The notes under the pieces were generated by a model that searched no databases, was not told where the DNA came from, and saw only the letters and a program-made list of their open reading frames with translations. Source: Clostridium putrefaciens (lineage in GTDB: Bacteria > Bacillota > Clostridia > Clostridiales > Clostridiaceae). Taken from it: a stretch of DNA of 64,000 nucleotides. The stretch is taken from the NCBI RefSeq assembly GCF_900461105.1, contig NZ_UFWZ01000001.1, positions 1,798,001 through 1,862,000 of the forward strand, written 5' to 3'. Position numbers and translations under genes: made by a program. Numbering within the stretch: the stretch's first letter is position 1; the number at the start of each line of letters is the position of its first letter. Positions 1 through 10,098 of the stretch are shown one piece after another.

Positions 1-35
1 CTTACCATTCCTAAATCTGTTATCATTCCAAACAT
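1..35 (-). CDS. prpC: PP2C-type Ser/Thr phosphatase, N-terminal fragment (runs off the window)
   Basis: Only the first codons are in the window; they read MFGMITDLGMV. That fits the start of Stp1/PrpC phosphatases, which usually open with a G-x-x-TD-x-G-x-x-R stretch holding an early metal-binding Asp. The ATG lies 2 bases past the rlmN stop and is preceded by an AGAGGGG ribosome site. In Firmicutes this phosphatase reverses phosphorylation by the PASTA kinase PrkC, whose gene normally follows. The call rests on about 11 residues plus conserved position after rlmN, so it is plausible rather than proven. Confidence 0.6.
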   Translation of the reverse strand, partial: MFGMITDLGMV

Positions 36-37
36 GA

Positions 38-1087
38 CTAGCACCCCTCTTTTGATATTTGGGTCTTCTCAATGTGACTTCTTCTAAGTTGTCCACACGC
101 AGCATCAATATCGGATCCCATTTCCCTTCTTACAGTGGTGTCAATGCCTCTTTTATTTAAGACGTCTGAAAATATTTTAATATTATCTTCAGAAGATTTT
201 ACATATAACTTTTCTTTAATTTCATTAACGGGTATTAAGTTTACATGACATAACATGCCCTTAAGTAAATTGCTTAATTCCATAGCATTTTCTTTAGAAT
301 CATTTATTTCATTAACCAATGCATATTCAAATGTAATTCTTCTGCCTGTCTTATTAATATAATCTTTGCAGGCATTAATTATTTCTTCTATAGAATACTT
401 ATTAGCTATTGGCATTATCTTCTTTCTATCTTCATCGTTGGATGCGTGAAGTGAAATAGCCAAAGTTATTTGCATATTTTCTTTTGCCATTTCATTTATT
501 TTAGGTACAATCCCACAAGTAGATAATGTAATATGCCTTTGACCTATATTTAGTCCATATTCAGCATTTACTATCTTCAAAAACTTAATTACATTGTCAT
601 AGTTATCAAAAGGTTCTCCGCTTCCCATAAGTACAACATTTGATATTCTATCTCCAATTAACTTTTCTGCAGCTAATATTTGTGAGATCATTTCTCCCGC
701 TGAAAGACTTCTTATTACACCACCTACTGTTGAAGCACAAAATTTACATCCCATTCTACAACCTACTTGCGTAGATATACAAATAGACTTACCATATTTA
801 TAATCCATTATTACACATTCTATAAGGTTATTATCTTCAAGCGCTAATAGCAACTTTTTAGTATTATCCTTTTTTGACTGAAAGCTATTAACCACTTGTG
901 GTATGTATATCAAAAAATTATTTTTTAACTTCTCTTGAAGAGGTTTTGATAAGTTTGACATAAGATTAAATTCGAAAATACCCTTATAAATCCAGTCCAT
1001 AACTTGCTTTGCTCTAAATTCACTTTCTTTGTTTTGTTTCATCCATATTTTTAGTTCTTCTAATGATAGATCTAAAATATTTTCCAT
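38..1087 (-). CDS. rlmN: 23S rRNA (adenine2503-C2)-methyltransferase / tRNA A37 methylase RlmN
   Basis: Radical-SAM enzyme that methylates C2 of A2503 in 23S rRNA, and in some bacteria A37 of tRNAs, via a methyl-cysteine intermediate. The 349-residue protein is of normal family length. It has the Cys triad C110-x3-C114-x2-C117 (CRMGCKFC) for the 4Fe-4S cluster, a GSGEP SAM-binding motif near residue 155, and the acceptor Cys331 in the C-terminal DAACGQL. Cytoplasmic. The ATG at 1087 has an AGGTG site just upstream. It follows rsmB by 10 bases in the long operon and precedes prpC, an order common in Firmicutes. No anomaly seen. Confidence 0.97.
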   Translation of the reverse strand: MENILDLSLEELKIWMKQNKESEFRAKQVMDWIYKGIFEFNLMSNLSKPLQEKLKNNFLIYIPQVVNSFQSKKDNTKKLLLALEDNNLIECVIMDYKYGKSICISTQVGCRMGCKFCASTVGGVIRSLSAGEMISQILAAEKLIGDRISNVVLMGSGEPFDNYDNVIKFLKIVNAEYGLNIGQRHITLSTCGIVPKINEMAKENMQITLAISLHASNDEDRKKIMPIANKYSIEEIINACKDYINKTGRRITFEYALVNEINDSKENAMELSNLLKGMLCHVNLIPVNEIKEKLYVKSSEDNIKIFSDVLNKRGIDTTVRREMGSDIDAACGQLRRSHIEKTQISKEGC

Positions 1088-1097
1088 ACTGCACCTA

Positions 1098-2417
1098 CTA
1101 AACTCTCATTAATTTAGCTATAAAAAAGCCATCCATATTCTCTTGTGGCAATATAGTAACATAACCCTCTTCACTATAAATAATATTGCTTGCCTCTTTA
1201 AAATATACTTTCTCCAATTTGAAGTTATTGTTATTTTTTAGAAACCACTTTATATTATCTTCATTTTCTTCTTTATTTAATGTACACGTAGAATAAAGAA
1301 GAACGCCACCTTTTTTCACATATTGAGAAGCATTTTTCATAATCTCTCTTTGTATAGCTATTAGTTCCTTAAGATTTTTTAAATTCTTGTTCCATTTTAT
1401 TTCTGGTTTCTTTCTTATTATTCCTATACCAGAACAAGGTACATCTATTAACACCTTATCTGCTTTGTTAATAAGTTTTTCATTAAGCTTTGTAGCATCC
1501 ATAGTATCAAGTACTATGTTTGAAAGTCCTAATCTGTCCACATTCTCTTTTATGAACTTTAGTTTACCTTCCTGTATATCAAAAGCAAAAACCTTACCAG
1601 TACCCTTTAAAAGTTCTGCTATATGCGTAGTCTTACCTCCTGGAGCTGCACATAAATCTAAAACTATATCATCTTTATTTATATCCATAACAGTTGCTAC
1701 AAGCATAGCGCTTTCATCTTGTACTGTAATTTCACCTTCTACAAAAGCTCTGTTTCTTTCTACACTACTCCCCTTTGATATAACTATAGCCTCATCACAT
1801 ATATATCCTCTACTGACTTCATATTCAGCCTCTTGTAAGGCTTTAAATATTTCATCGTAAGAACCCTTATTTGAGTTTGGTCTAACTGTCACTGCTGGTC
1901 TGTTATTTAAGCCTTTTAATATAAGTTCTGTATATTTATTTCCGTACTGCTTATATAAAGATCTTATCATCCATGGTTCAAAAGAGTACTCATAGGCCCA
2001 TCTTTCAAATCTATCTTGGTTATTTAAAAAGTCTTTTTCTTCATTTCTTAAATAATTTCTAAGTACTGCGTTTACAAATTTAGAAGATGCTTTAGATTTT
2101 CTCTTAGCCAGATTTACTGCTTCATTTACTGCCGCATAATTTGGAACCTTATCTAAATATCTAATTTGATATACAGTAATCCTTAATATATTTAATACAT
2201 AATTATCTACTTTTTTTATATCTTTTACAAAAGACTTTATAATAATATCTATAGTATATTTATATTTTATAGTTCCATATACTATTTCAGTAATAAGTCC
2301 TCTATCCATGTCTTTTAAATCTTTACCTTTTAATTCTTTATTTAATGCAATATTAGAATAAGCATTTTCATTAAATACTTTACATAAAACATTAGTGGCT
2401 AATTCTCTCGCGTTCAT
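1098..2417 (-). CDS. rsmB: 16S rRNA (cytosine967-C5)-methyltransferase RsmB
   Basis: Methylates C967 of 16S rRNA using S-adenosylmethionine. The 439 residues hold an N-terminal NusB-like RNA-binding domain (about 1-135) and a C-terminal Rossmann methyltransferase domain. The AdoMet loop LCAAPGGKT is at 255-263. The two Cys of the RCMT family are visible: C328 in DVPCSG and C378 in STCTL, the latter being the usual catalytic nucleophile. The ATG at 2417 follows a GAGGTAG site. It lies between the zinc peptidase gene (19 bases upstream) and rlmN (10 bases downstream), so it is surely co-transcribed with rRNA/tRNA maturation genes. Confidence 0.96.
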   Translation of the reverse strand: MNARELATNVLCKVFNENAYSNIALNKELKGKDLKDMDRGLITEIVYGTIKYKYTIDIIIKSFVKDIKKVDNYVLNILRITVYQIRYLDKVPNYAAVNEAVNLAKRKSKASSKFVNAVLRNYLRNEEKDFLNNQDRFERWAYEYSFEPWMIRSLYKQYGNKYTELILKGLNNRPAVTVRPNSNKGSYDEIFKALQEAEYEVSRGYICDEAIVISKGSSVERNRAFVEGEITVQDESAMLVATVMDINKDDIVLDLCAAPGGKTTHIAELLKGTGKVFAFDIQEGKLKFIKENVDRLGLSNIVLDTMDATKLNEKLINKADKVLIDVPCSGIGIIRKKPEIKWNKNLKNLKELIAIQREIMKNASQYVKKGGVLLYSTCTLNKEENEDNIKWFLKNNNNFKLEKVYFKEASNIIYSEEGYVTILPQENMDGFFIAKLMRV

Positions 2418-2435
2418 ATTTCTACCTCAAATCCC

Positions 2436-3116
2436 TTAATCATTTCTTCTATTACTTAATGCCATTAGTCTTAATAATTGTGATATAGCAGTAAGTGTAG
2501 CTGCTACATAAGTAAGAGCTGCCGCACTTAACACCTTTTTTGCGCCAACTATTTCATTTTCATAAAGTATAGATTTATCTTCTAGTATTTTAATAGCCCT
2601 ATTAGAAGCATTAAATTCAACCGGCAAAGTTATAAGTTGAAATAAAACTACTGCTGAAAATAACACTATACCTATGTTTGTTAAAAAAGGTAACCCCATT
2701 ATTATTCCAATAAAAAATATTACCCAAGATGCTCTAGAACTTATATTTACAACTGGTACTATATTATTTCTAATTATAAGTGGCCTATACTCTTGTTGAT
2801 GTTGAATTGCATGACCTACTTCATGAGCTGCAACTCCTATAGATGCAACTGATGTACTTGAATATACATTTTCTGAAAGTCTTAATACTCTATCTCTAGG
2901 ATCATAGTGATCTGTAAGATTACCAGCTACCCTTTCAATCCGCACCTCAACTAGTCCATTACTATCAAGGATCATCCTAGCTACCTGTGAACCCGTGTAT
3001 CCCTTGGAACTATATATTTTTGAATATTTATTGAAAGTAGATGATATTTTAGATTGAGCCCATATAGAAAGTATTAAAGCTGGCACTAAAATTAAATAAG
3101 TACTATCATAAAACAA
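2436..3116 (-). CDS. Neutral zinc metallopeptidase, YugP-type membrane protein
   Basis: Membrane-bound zinc metallopeptidase family related to Bacillus YugP; the physiological substrate is unknown. The 226-residue protein has an N-terminal hydrophobic segment (about 6-20), the zinc motif HEVGH at 98-102 (His98, Glu99, His102), two closely packed membrane segments around 120-165 and a further hydrophobic stretch near 195-215. The start is TTG at 3116, chosen because AGGAGG sits 8 bases upstream. The gene lies between fmt and rsmB, a frequent clostridial arrangement. The family call is firm; the cellular role, possibly membrane-protein quality control, is a guess. Confidence 0.88.
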   Translation of the reverse strand: MFYDSTYLILVPALILSIWAQSKISSTFNKYSKIYSSKGYTGSQVARMILDSNGLVEVRIERVAGNLTDHYDPRDRVLRLSENVYSSTSVASIGVAAHEVGHAIQHQQEYRPLIIRNNIVPVVNISSRASWVIFFIGIIMGLPFLTNIGIVLFSAVVLFQLITLPVEFNASNRAIKILEDKSILYENEIVGAKKVLSAAALTYVAATLTAISQLLRLMALSNRRND

Positions 3117-3135
3117 AAAAATTACCTCCTTTAAT

Positions 3136-4065
3136 TTAGATTAGTATTAACCCTTCCTTGATATCATGTCCATTTATATATTCTTCAACCTTTAATGGCT
3201 TCGCATTAGGAAATTGTATAATTTCAATAAGAATTACACCATCCTTTGTAGATACTTCTATGCCCTCTTTACTTACATTTAATATTGTTCCTGGTGCTTT
3301 TTCAGATTTTTTATTCATAACACAGCTTTTATATATTTTCATTCTTTGTCCTTCATAGTCAGTATGAGCTATAGGCCATGGATTTAACCCTCTTATAAGG
3401 TTATGTATATTTAAAGAAGTTTCATTCCAATTTATTTTAGCAATATCTTTATCTAACATAGAAGCATAAGAGCTTCCTTCATCTTCTTGCTTTATTGGTG
3501 ATAAAATGCCCTTATACATGGACTGTATAGTCTCTATAAGAAGTTCGGAGCCACTACTCATTAACTTATCATGAAGATCACCTGCTGTAATCTCATCATC
3601 TATACCTACCTTATTAGTTAAAAGTATATCTCCTGTATCTAGCCCTACATCCATAAGCATAGTAGTATTTCCACTTTCTTTTTCGCCATTGATTATTGAC
3701 CAGTTAATTGGAGCTGCCCCCCTATATTTAGGTAGTAATGATGCATGAAGGTTTATACATGCATACTTAGGAAGTTCTAAAACTGCCTTTGGTAATATTT
3801 GACCATAAGCAACTACTATTATGAAGTCTGGATTTAAATCTTTAAGTATTTTAATAATTTCTTCATTACCTCGTACTTTTTCTGGTTGAAAAACAGGTAT
3901 ATTATAATTTAAAGCCAGTTCCTTCACCGGAGACATAGAAAGCTTTTTCCCTCTGCCCTTTGGTCTATCTGGCTGTGTAAATGCAGCAACTACACCATAT
4001 TCATCTATAATCTTTTGAAAAGAGGGTACTGCAAAATTTGGAGTACCCATAAATACTATATTCAT
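3136..4065 (-). CDS. fmt: Methionyl-tRNA formyltransferase
   Basis: Transfers a formyl group from 10-formyltetrahydrofolate to Met-tRNAfMet for initiation. The 309 residues match family length. Motifs visible are the N-terminal GTPNFAVPS, the folate/catalytic segment [16 protein letters not shown] with Asn105 and His107, GLDTGD near 143, and a C-terminal OB-like domain from about 205. It starts 7 bases after the def stop. The fmt-def pair makes functional sense because the deformylase later removes the formyl group. No anomaly. Confidence 0.97.
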   Translation of the reverse strand: MNIVFMGTPNFAVPSFQKIIDEYGVVAAFTQPDRPKGRGKKLSMSPVKELALNYNIPVFQPEKVRGNEEIIKILKDLNPDFIIVVAYGQILPKAVLELPKYACINLHASLLPKYRGAAPINWSIINGEKESGNTTMLMDVGLDTGDILLTNKVGIDDEITAGDLHDKLMSSGSELLIETIQSMYKGILSPIKQEDEGSSYASMLDKDIAKINWNETSLNIHNLIRGLNPWPIAHTDYEGQRMKIYKSCVMNKKSEKAPGTILNVSKEGIEVSTKDGVILIEIIQFPNAKPLKVEEYINGHDIKEGLILI

Positions 4066-4072
4066 CTATATT

Positions 4073-4522
4073 CTATTCCCCCTCTGGAATAACTTTGTCT
4101 ATAAACAGAATACCATCTAAGTGATCTACTTCATGACAAATTGCCCTTGCAAATAAATCTTCTGCTTCAAAATTAATTTTTTTTCCTTCTTCATTTAGAG
4201 CGCTTACCTTTATACGCTTTGGTCTTTCAACGTCACCTTGCTCCTCTGGCAAACTTAAGCAACCCTCTGTATCTACATATAATCCTTCTTTTGAAATTAT
4301 TTCAGGATTGATTAATGCTATAGGACCGTCTCCAATATCCACTACTACAACTCTTTTTAATATCCCAACCTGTGGAGCCGCAAGACCTACACCATCTTCA
4401 TAATACATAGTTTGAAACATGTCTTTAATTAAAACCTTTATTCTATCGTTAACCACCTCTACAGGTTTGCTTTTTTTTCTTAGGATTGGATCTTTATAAG
4501 TTCTAATATTTCTTAATGCCAT
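4073..4522 (-). CDS. def: Peptide deformylase
   Basis: Metallo-hydrolase that removes the N-formyl group from nascent proteins. The 149-residue protein carries all three family motifs: GVGLAAPQ (44-51), EGCLSLPE (86-93, metal ligand Cys88) and HEVDH (130-134, two His ligands and catalytic Glu131). Its short length and lack of an N-terminal insertion suggest a type I-like enzyme. The ATG follows an AGAAAGGA site. It sits between priA and fmt and is co-transcribed with both. Confidence 0.97.
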   Translation of the reverse strand: MALRNIRTYKDPILRKKSKPVEVVNDRIKVLIKDMFQTMYYEDGVGLAAPQVGILKRVVVVDIGDGPIALINPEIISKEGLYVDTEGCLSLPEEQGDVERPKRIKVSALNEEGKKINFEAEDLFARAICHEVDHLDGILFIDKVIPEGE

Positions 4523-4566
4523 AAAAAATTCTTCCTTTCTATATTAAAATAATAATCTAAATTATA

Positions 4567-6780
4567 TTATATTAGACTACTAGGGTTAATATCAATACTT
4601 AATCTTATATCTTTATAATAACTTTTAGTACTGACATATAAAAAGTCTTTTATTTCCTTTGCTAATTGGTCATTTATTTCACCTTTTATTATTATTTGCC
4701 ATCTATATAATTCTTTAATCTTGCTTATCATACAAGGACAAGGTCCTAGTATTACTATTTTATCATTATATTGTAGCTTATTCTTTAAATTAATGCTAAT
4801 ATCTTGTATACATTTTATTAATAATTCTTCATTTTTAGAGCTCATATTTATAAGCAAGATTTCTGAAAAAGGTGGGTAATTCATACTCTTTCTAATAGAT
4901 AACTCTTCTTTATAAAAACTACTATAATTATATTCCTTTGCAGCTTTTATACTATAACTATCAGGTATGTAGGTTTGAACTACTACATCCCCTATGGTTT
5001 TACCTCTTCCAGCTCTACCAGAAACTTGTGTTATAAGTTGAAATGTTCTTTCAGATGCCCTATAATCAGGTAAATTTAAGGATAGATCTGCTGCCAAAAC
5101 ACCTACAAGAGAAACATTTGGAAAATCTAATCCTTTAGCAACCATTTGAGTACCAATTAAAATATCTGCTTCACCCTTTTTAAAGGAGTTATATATCTTC
5201 TCATACGAATCCTTCCTTCTTGTGGTATCTAAATCCATCCGTAAAATCTTAGCATCTTTAAAGTATTTTTTCACTTCTGTTTCTACTTTTTCAGTACCTA
5301 CACCAAAATACTTTACATATTTGCTATTACAAACAGGGCAAATGTTGGTAGCCCTAGATCTTTTTCCACAATAATGACAGGATAAATAGTTGCCTGAAAA
5401 ATGGTAAGTCATTGATATATCACATTTATCACATTTGAATACGTATCCGCATTTTCTGCAAGATACAAAAGTAGAGAACCCTCTTCTATTTAAAAACAAA
5501 ATTATTTGTTCTTTTTTTTCTAAGGCATCTTTCATTTTACTATATAATAAACTACTAAAAATAGATCTGTTATCATTTTCCAGTTCTTCTCTCATGTCAA
5601 TAACTTGTATTACTGGCATAAATGCATCATCTATTCTCTTTTCCATATTTAGTAATTCTATTTCTCTAGTTTCAGCTTTGTAATAGGATTCTATACTTGG
5701 TGTTGCAGTTCCTAAAATTACCCTACACCCTTCTAGTTTACTCCTATATTTAGCAATTTCTCTAGCATCATATTTAGGGTTACTATCAGACTTATAACTA
5801 GCCTCATGCTCTTCATCAATTATTATAATACCTAAATCCTTAAAAGGCAAAAATACAGCAGATCTTGCTCCTACAGCTAATTTAGCTTTTCCTTCTTTAA
5901 CTCTAAACCATTCATCAAATCTTTCTCCATCAGAAAGTTTACTATGAAATACAGCAACATCTTTACCAAATCTTCCTTTAAATCTTTCTATCATCTGTGG
6001 AGTTAGTGCAATTTCCGGTACCAAGACTATGGAAGACTTACCTTCTCTTATGCAATCTTCTACCAAGTTCATATACACTTCAGTCTTACCACTTCCAGTT
6101 ACCCCATGAATAAGAAATATCTTTTTATCTGAATTTAAAATTTTATCAATAACATATCTTTGTTCTGCATTAGGTGTCCTTTTTTCATAATGTTCAAATT
6201 CCCTAACATTATACCTTTGTATTGTTTTAGAGTCTGAAATTATAAAACCGTGCTTTATTAATGTATTTATAGAGCTTAATGACATAGAATGATTTTTACT
6301 CAATTCTGATCGTGTTACATTTCCATTTAGTTCTTGCACCTTATTCCATATAGATTCATAAGGTTCTTTTTTATATCGTCCCTCTAAGATTCCTTTCGTA
6401 AATAAAACTTCTATAGTCTTATTTTTCATTCCACCTACAATTCCTTTAGGCAAAAATTGTTTCAAAGCATCTACATAGGAACAAAGATATCTTTTTCTCA
6501 TAAACTCCATAAGTTTTACATCTTTTTCATTAAAAAGCTCTACTTCTTTATAAATCTTTTCAATACTTTTCATCTTTATATTGGAGTCTTTAAATTCATG
6601 TGATTCATCATAGAGGAATAATACAAAGCCATCTACTAACCTATTACCTCTTCCAAATGGAACTTTAACCCTATATCCTATATTTATATTATTAGCATCT
6701 TCTGCTTTAATTGCATACGTAAAAATTCTATCCAATTCATTTGCATCCTGGTTTATAACAATACCAGCAAACTTTAACAT
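4567..6780 (-). CDS. priA: Primosomal protein N' (replication restart helicase PriA)
   Basis: 3'-to-5' DNA helicase that reloads the replisome at stalled forks. The 737 residues contain an N-terminal 3'-DNA-end-binding domain, a winged-helix segment (about 120-190), Walker A GVTGSGKT at 226-233, the DEEH box at 322-325, paired zinc-binding Cys clusters (CRKC, CDKC, CHYC, CPVC) around 445-495, and the RecA-like domain 2 with SGRAGRG. The ATG follows an AAAGGGTGA site. A terminator-like hairpin lies between coaBC and this gene, so downstream expression may be attenuated. Confidence 0.97.
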   Translation of the reverse strand: MLKFAGIVINQDANELDRIFTYAIKAEDANNINIGYRVKVPFGRGNRLVDGFVLFLYDESHEFKDSNIKMKSIEKIYKEVELFNEKDVKLMEFMRKRYLCSYVDALKQFLPKGIVGGMKNKTIEVLFTKGILEGRYKKEPYESIWNKVQELNGNVTRSELSKNHSMSLSSINTLIKHGFIISDSKTIQRYNVREFEHYEKRTPNAEQRYVIDKILNSDKKIFLIHGVTGSGKTEVYMNLVEDCIREGKSSIVLVPEIALTPQMIERFKGRFGKDVAVFHSKLSDGERFDEWFRVKEGKAKLAVGARSAVFLPFKDLGIIIIDEEHEASYKSDSNPKYDAREIAKYRSKLEGCRVILGTATPSIESYYKAETREIELLNMEKRIDDAFMPVIQVIDMREELENDNRSIFSSLLYSKMKDALEKKEQIILFLNRRGFSTFVSCRKCGYVFKCDKCDISMTYHFSGNYLSCHYCGKRSRATNICPVCNSKYVKYFGVGTEKVETEVKKYFKDAKILRMDLDTTRRKDSYEKIYNSFKKGEADILIGTQMVAKGLDFPNVSLVGVLAADLSLNLPDYRASERTFQLITQVSGRAGRGKTIGDVVVQTYIPDSYSIKAAKEYNYSSFYKEELSIRKSMNYPPFSEILLINMSSKNEELLIKCIQDISINLKNKLQYNDKIVILGPCPCMISKIKELYRWQIIIKGEINDQLAKEIKDFLYVSTKSYYKDIRLSIDINPSSLI

Positions 6781-6796
6781 CTAATCACCCTTTATA

Positions 6797-6825
6797 AAAT
6801 AAAAAAGCGCAGACTAGCGCCTTTT
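6797..6825 (-). terminator. Terminator-like hairpin overlapping the coaBC stop codon
   Basis: On the minus strand AAAGGCGC and GCGCTTT pair around a 6-base loop that contains the coaBC stop TAG (6814-6816). The stem is followed by TTTTTTATTTT. The stem is short (7-8 bp with one bulged G) but GC-rich for this genome. It lies inside what otherwise looks like one operon, so it probably lowers, rather than ends, transcription into priA. Confidence 0.55.
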
Positions 6826-8001
6826 ATTTACAATATCAAATAATTCTTTTGCAACCTTTTTTTTATTCATGGATTCTAGTTTTATAACATCTCCATCTTT
6901 ACATATTATGCTTACCTCATTGTCTTCTAAAGCAAATCCTGTATGAAGAATATCATTTGCAACTATATAATCTAAATTTTTTTTAATTAGTTTATTTTTA
7001 GCATTTTCTATAAGATTACTGCTTTCAGCAGCAAATCCTACTAAAATTTGATTTTGTTTTTTTTCTCCTAGAGTTTTAAGTATATCTTTATCTTTTAAAA
7101 GTTCTATACTTATACTATCCTCGGATTTTTTTATTTTTTCTTCACTATAATACCTAGGCTTATAATCTGACACTGCAGCTGTTTTAACCACAATATCCGC
7201 CTTTTCATAATGCCAAAGTACCTCTTTTAACATTTCTTCATTTGTATTCACACTTATAAACTCAACTTCAAAAGGCTTCTCTAAATTAGTAGGACCAGAT
7301 ATTAAAATAACCTCTGCCCCTCTATCTCTAGCTTCCTTTGCTATAGCATACCCCATCTTTCCTGTAGATTTATTTGTTATATATCTTACTGGATCAATGT
7401 TTGCTATTGTTGGTCCTGCTGTAACTAATACTGTTTTTCCTTCTAAATCCTTAGGATTATAAAGCATACTTTCAACCTTATCCGCTATATATTTCGTATC
7501 TGCAAGTTTACCTTTTCCGTCATCTCCACAAGCAAGCCTTCCACTAGTAGGTTCAATAAATTCATATCCATAGCTTTTTAGCTTAGATATATTTTCTTGA
7601 ACTATTTTATTATTATACATATTAGTATTCATGGCTAGAGCAAATACAACCTTTGCTTTTGTAGCCATTATAGTTGTAGATAGCATATCATCTGCAATGC
7701 CATTTGCAACCTTACCTATAATGTTAGCTGTAGCTGGTGCAACAAGAATTATATCAGCCTTTTTAGCTAATGAAATGTGTTGTATTTCAAAGGCCTTAGG
7801 CTCTTCAAACATATCTGATACTACTATATTTTGACTAAGAGTTTGAAATGTTAAAGGTGAAACAAATTCTTTTGCAGACCTTGTCATTATTACATTAACT
7901 TCTATATCCTTTTTCTTTAAAGCACTAATAATATCTAGAGCTTTATATGCAGCTATGCCTCCTGTGACACCTAACACTACACAATAAGAATTCTTTGTCA
8001 T
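6814..8001 (-). CDS. coaBC: Bifunctional phosphopantothenoylcysteine decarboxylase / phosphopantothenate-cysteine ligase
   Basis: Catalyses two steps of coenzyme A synthesis: CTP-dependent addition of cysteine to 4'-phosphopantothenate, then FMN-dependent decarboxylation. The 395 residues comprise a CoaC flavoprotein domain (1 to about 185) with GGIAAYK, catalytic His75, the NTNMY substrate motif (Asn125) and active-site Cys158 in RLACGDDGKG. The CoaB ligase domain follows from about 188, beginning TVLVTAGPT. The ATG lies directly after rpoZ. Placement after gmk-rpoZ is conserved in Firmicutes. Confidence 0.97.
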   Translation of the reverse strand: MTKNSYCVVLGVTGGIAAYKALDIISALKKKDIEVNVIMTRSAKEFVSPLTFQTLSQNIVVSDMFEEPKAFEIQHISLAKKADIILVAPATANIIGKVANGIADDMLSTTIMATKAKVVFALAMNTNMYNNKIVQENISKLKSYGYEFIEPTSGRLACGDDGKGKLADTKYIADKVESMLYNPKDLEGKTVLVTAGPTIANIDPVRYITNKSTGKMGYAIAKEARDRGAEVILISGPTNLEKPFEVEFISVNTNEEMLKEVLWHYEKADIVVKTAAVSDYKPRYYSEEKIKKSEDSISIELLKDKDILKTLGEKKQNQILVGFAAESSNLIENAKNKLIKKNLDYIVANDILHTGFALEDNEVSIICKDGDVIKLESMNKKKVAKELFDIVNKRR

Positions 8002-8003
8002 AA

Positions 8004-8222
8004 CTATTTTAGTCCTTCTTTTATTGTTTCATATTTAACGTATCCTTGATCTACTTCGCTAATGGCTCTAGTTAAAGGTTTTTTAGAGTCTACCTCTACC
8101 ATTGGCTCAGCACCATCAATTATTTGTCTTGCCCTTCTTGAAGTTACTGTAACTAAAGTATATCTGTTATCCACCTTTTCGAGTAAGTCTGTTATTGATG
8201 GATTAATCATAGAGTTGTTCAT
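8004..8222 (-). CDS. rpoZ: RNA polymerase omega subunit
   Basis: Small subunit that helps the beta' subunit fold and RNA polymerase assemble. The 72-residue protein has the conserved N-terminal pattern INPSITDLLEKVDNRYTLV followed by the R-RAR-I helix. The start ATG at 8222 is favoured because AAGGAGGG sits 8 bases upstream. That makes the first 20 bases overlap the end of gmk, and an in-frame ATG at 8210 is the alternative. Such overlap implies tight translational coupling. Confidence 0.95.
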   Translation of the reverse strand: MNNSMINPSITDLLEKVDNRYTLVTVTSRRARQIIDGAEPMVEVDSKKPLTRAISEVDQGYVKYETIKEGLK

Positions 8223-8832
8223 GTATTAAGCCCTCCTTAGAATCTAATATTTTTTCTTTTATTCTGTCTACTCTGCATCTTTCTGCCATTAATATGCTTT
8301 CTATCTTGTTAACAGCATCACTTACTGTATTATTTACTACTGCATAATTATATGTTGAAATATAATTAATTTCTTGATATGCAGATTTAAACCTAGTCAT
8401 TAATGATTGTGGTGTTTCACTACCTCTTTTTATTATTCTTTGTTTTAATTCTTCCATAGATGGAGGTAGTATAAATATAAATACACCATCTTCTATCTTG
8501 TCTTTAACTTTTAACGCTCCTTGAATATCTATCTCAAGTATAACATCTTTTCCACTATCAAGCATAGCCTGAACTTTTGATCTAGGAGTTCCATATAAGT
8601 TTCCGTAAACCTCAGCACATTCTAAAAAATCATCTTCTTTTATTTTATTTTCAAATTCATCTCTATCCATAAAATAATAGTTAACTCCATCAACTTCTCC
8701 AGCTCTAGGTTTCCTAGTGGTTGCTGAAATAGAAAGGTAATATTGGTTTTTTTCTAGCAAAGCCTTACAAATAGTACCCTTTCCTGCTCCTGATGGCCCT
8801 GATATAACTATTAATATACCTTTATTGGACAT
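8203..8832 (-). CDS. gmk: Guanylate kinase
   Basis: Phosphorylates GMP to GDP with ATP. The 209 residues show the P-loop GPSGAGKG (12-19), the GMP-binding region TTRKPRAGEVDGVNY, and the lid segment with IIKRG. The ATG overlaps the remA stop in a TAATG junction, and the 3' end overlaps rpoZ by 20 bases. The yicC-remA-gmk-rpoZ order is a Firmicute hallmark. Confidence 0.97.
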   Translation of the reverse strand: MSNKGILIVISGPSGAGKGTICKALLEKNQYYLSISATTRKPRAGEVDGVNYYFMDRDEFENKIKEDDFLECAEVYGNLYGTPRSKVQAMLDSGKDVILEIDIQGALKVKDKIEDGVFIFILPPSMEELKQRIIKRGSETPQSLMTRFKSAYQEINYISTYNYAVVNNTVSDAVNKIESILMAERCRVDRIKEKILDSKEGLIHEQLYD

Positions 8833-9104
8833 TATTCTTCAACCTCATCTCCAGCTTCTTCTCCCTTTGATGATAGTCTATGTGCTACTGTTTCTGGTTG
8901 TACTGCTGAAAGAATCACATGGTCACTATCTGTTATTATTACAGCTCTTGTTCGTCTACCATAAGTTGCATCTATTAACATTCCCCTATCTCTTGCCTCT
9001 TGGATTATTCTTTTTATTGGCGCAGATTCAGGACTTACTATAGCTACTAATCTATTAGCAGAAACAATATTTCCAAAACCTATGTTGATTAACTTAATAC
9101 TCAT
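8832..9104 (-). CDS. remA: RemA-type extracellular matrix regulator (DUF370)
   Basis: Small DNA-binding protein; in Bacillus subtilis RemA activates biofilm-matrix and osmoprotection genes. I place the start at the ATG at 9104 (90 residues, [14 protein letters not shown]), because AGGAGG (9111-9117) is ideally spaced before it. The longer frame from 9125 overlaps the end of yicC and adds seven non-family residues. The core S-PIKR-I and [10 protein letters not shown] segment is well conserved. Whether it has the matrix role here is unknown, since no matrix operon is in the window. Confidence 0.92.
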   Translation of the reverse strand: MSIKLINIGFGNIVSANRLVAIVSPESAPIKRIIQEARDRGMLIDATYGRRTRAVIITDSDHVILSAVQPETVAHRLSSKGEEAGDEVEE

Positions 9105-9124
9105 TGTCTTCCTCCTAAAATTCA

Positions 9125-10006
9125 TTATTCTACGTTTTGCACTTGTTCTCTTATTTTTTCAATATTGTTTTTTATATTAAGTACTTGATTTGTTATTTCT
9201 AAATTTGAAGATTTAGAAGCTATAGTATTAGCCTCTCTATTCATTTCTTGAACTATAAAATCAAGTTTTCTACCTACAGGCTCTTTTAAATTCAAAGTAT
9301 CATTTAACTGTTCGATATGGCTGTTTAATCTTATTATCTCTTCATCTATGCTTGCTTTATCTGAAAATATAGCCACTTCCATATTTAAACGACCTTCATC
9401 TAATTTACCATCTTCAATTAATTTCTTTATTCTATCCTCAAGCTTTATCTTGTATTCTTTAACCACTGTTGGAGCCTTTGTTTCTATTTTATCTAACTCA
9501 CATTTTATATTATCACAGTTACATTTTATGTCTTGACTTAGTTTAATTCCTTCTCTTTCTCTCATAGATAACAAGTTTTTTAACGCACAATGTATAGAAG
9601 GGGATATCTCTTTCCAGAGTTCCTCAATGTCTTCTTCATCTTCTTGTATATAAATAACATCAGGAAACTTTGAAACAAACGACAGTGATATATCATCTTT
9701 AACATCATAATTATCTTTTATTTCATTAAGACAACTCATGTAGCTATCTAATAAATCCGTGTTAACCCTTACTCTACCCTCTACTTTTTCATAGTTTTTA
9801 TAATTTAAAAATAAATCCACCTTGCCTCTGTTTAAATATTGAGAAATGATGCTTCTGATTCTTTCTTCTAAAGCAATCATGGCTTTAGGCATTTTGATGT
9901 TTAAGTCTAAAAACCTGTGGTTTACACTTTTAACTTCTATTACAAAGTTATGTTTGCTACCCTCTTCACTATTGGCTCTGCCAAAACCCGTCATACTTTT
10001 AATCAT
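9125..10006 (-). CDS. yicC: YicC-family endoribonuclease
   Basis: Member of the YicC family, whose E. coli representative has been described as an endoribonuclease with a role in RNA turnover. The start is set at the ATG at 10006 (293 residues, [11 protein letters not shown]), since AAGGAGGAG lies just upstream and MTGFGRA is the family's signature N-terminus. An upstream ATG at 10039 would add 11 unrelated residues. The C-terminal [11 protein letters not shown] pattern is typical. It is the first gene of the long operon and has its own promoter. Confidence 0.93.
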   Translation of the reverse strand: MIKSMTGFGRANSEEGSKHNFVIEVKSVNHRFLDLNIKMPKAMIALEERIRSIISQYLNRGKVDLFLNYKNYEKVEGRVRVNTDLLDSYMSCLNEIKDNYDVKDDISLSFVSKFPDVIYIQEDEEDIEELWKEISPSIHCALKNLLSMREREGIKLSQDIKCNCDNIKCELDKIETKAPTVVKEYKIKLEDRIKKLIEDGKLDEGRLNMEVAIFSDKASIDEEIIRLNSHIEQLNDTLNLKEPVGRKLDFIVQEMNREANTIASKSSNLEITNQVLNIKNNIEKIREQVQNVE

Positions 10007-10043
10007 GAAACTCCTCCTTATGCTTTTCCAATTCATCATACCT

Positions 10044-10073
10044 ATTATACATAAACAACATGCAATATTTCAA
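10044..10073 (-). promoter_or_regulatory. SigmaA promoter of the yicC-remA-gmk-rpoZ operon
   Basis: Minus strand: -35 TTGAAA (10073-10068), an 18-base spacer, then a consensus -10 TATAAT (10049-10044). It predicts a start near 10037, about 30 bases before the yicC ATG. Confidence 0.7.
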
Positions 10074-10098
10074 GTTTTATTTTAAAAATAGAATTTAT

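Noticed and set aside
1387-1860. 157-codon plus-strand frame opposite rsmB
   Set aside because: Antisense to well-conserved catalytic motifs; no ribosome site or family match.
9105-9125. Longer remA starting at 9125
   Set aside because: Overlaps yicC and reads through the AGGAGG site that fits the ATG at 9104.
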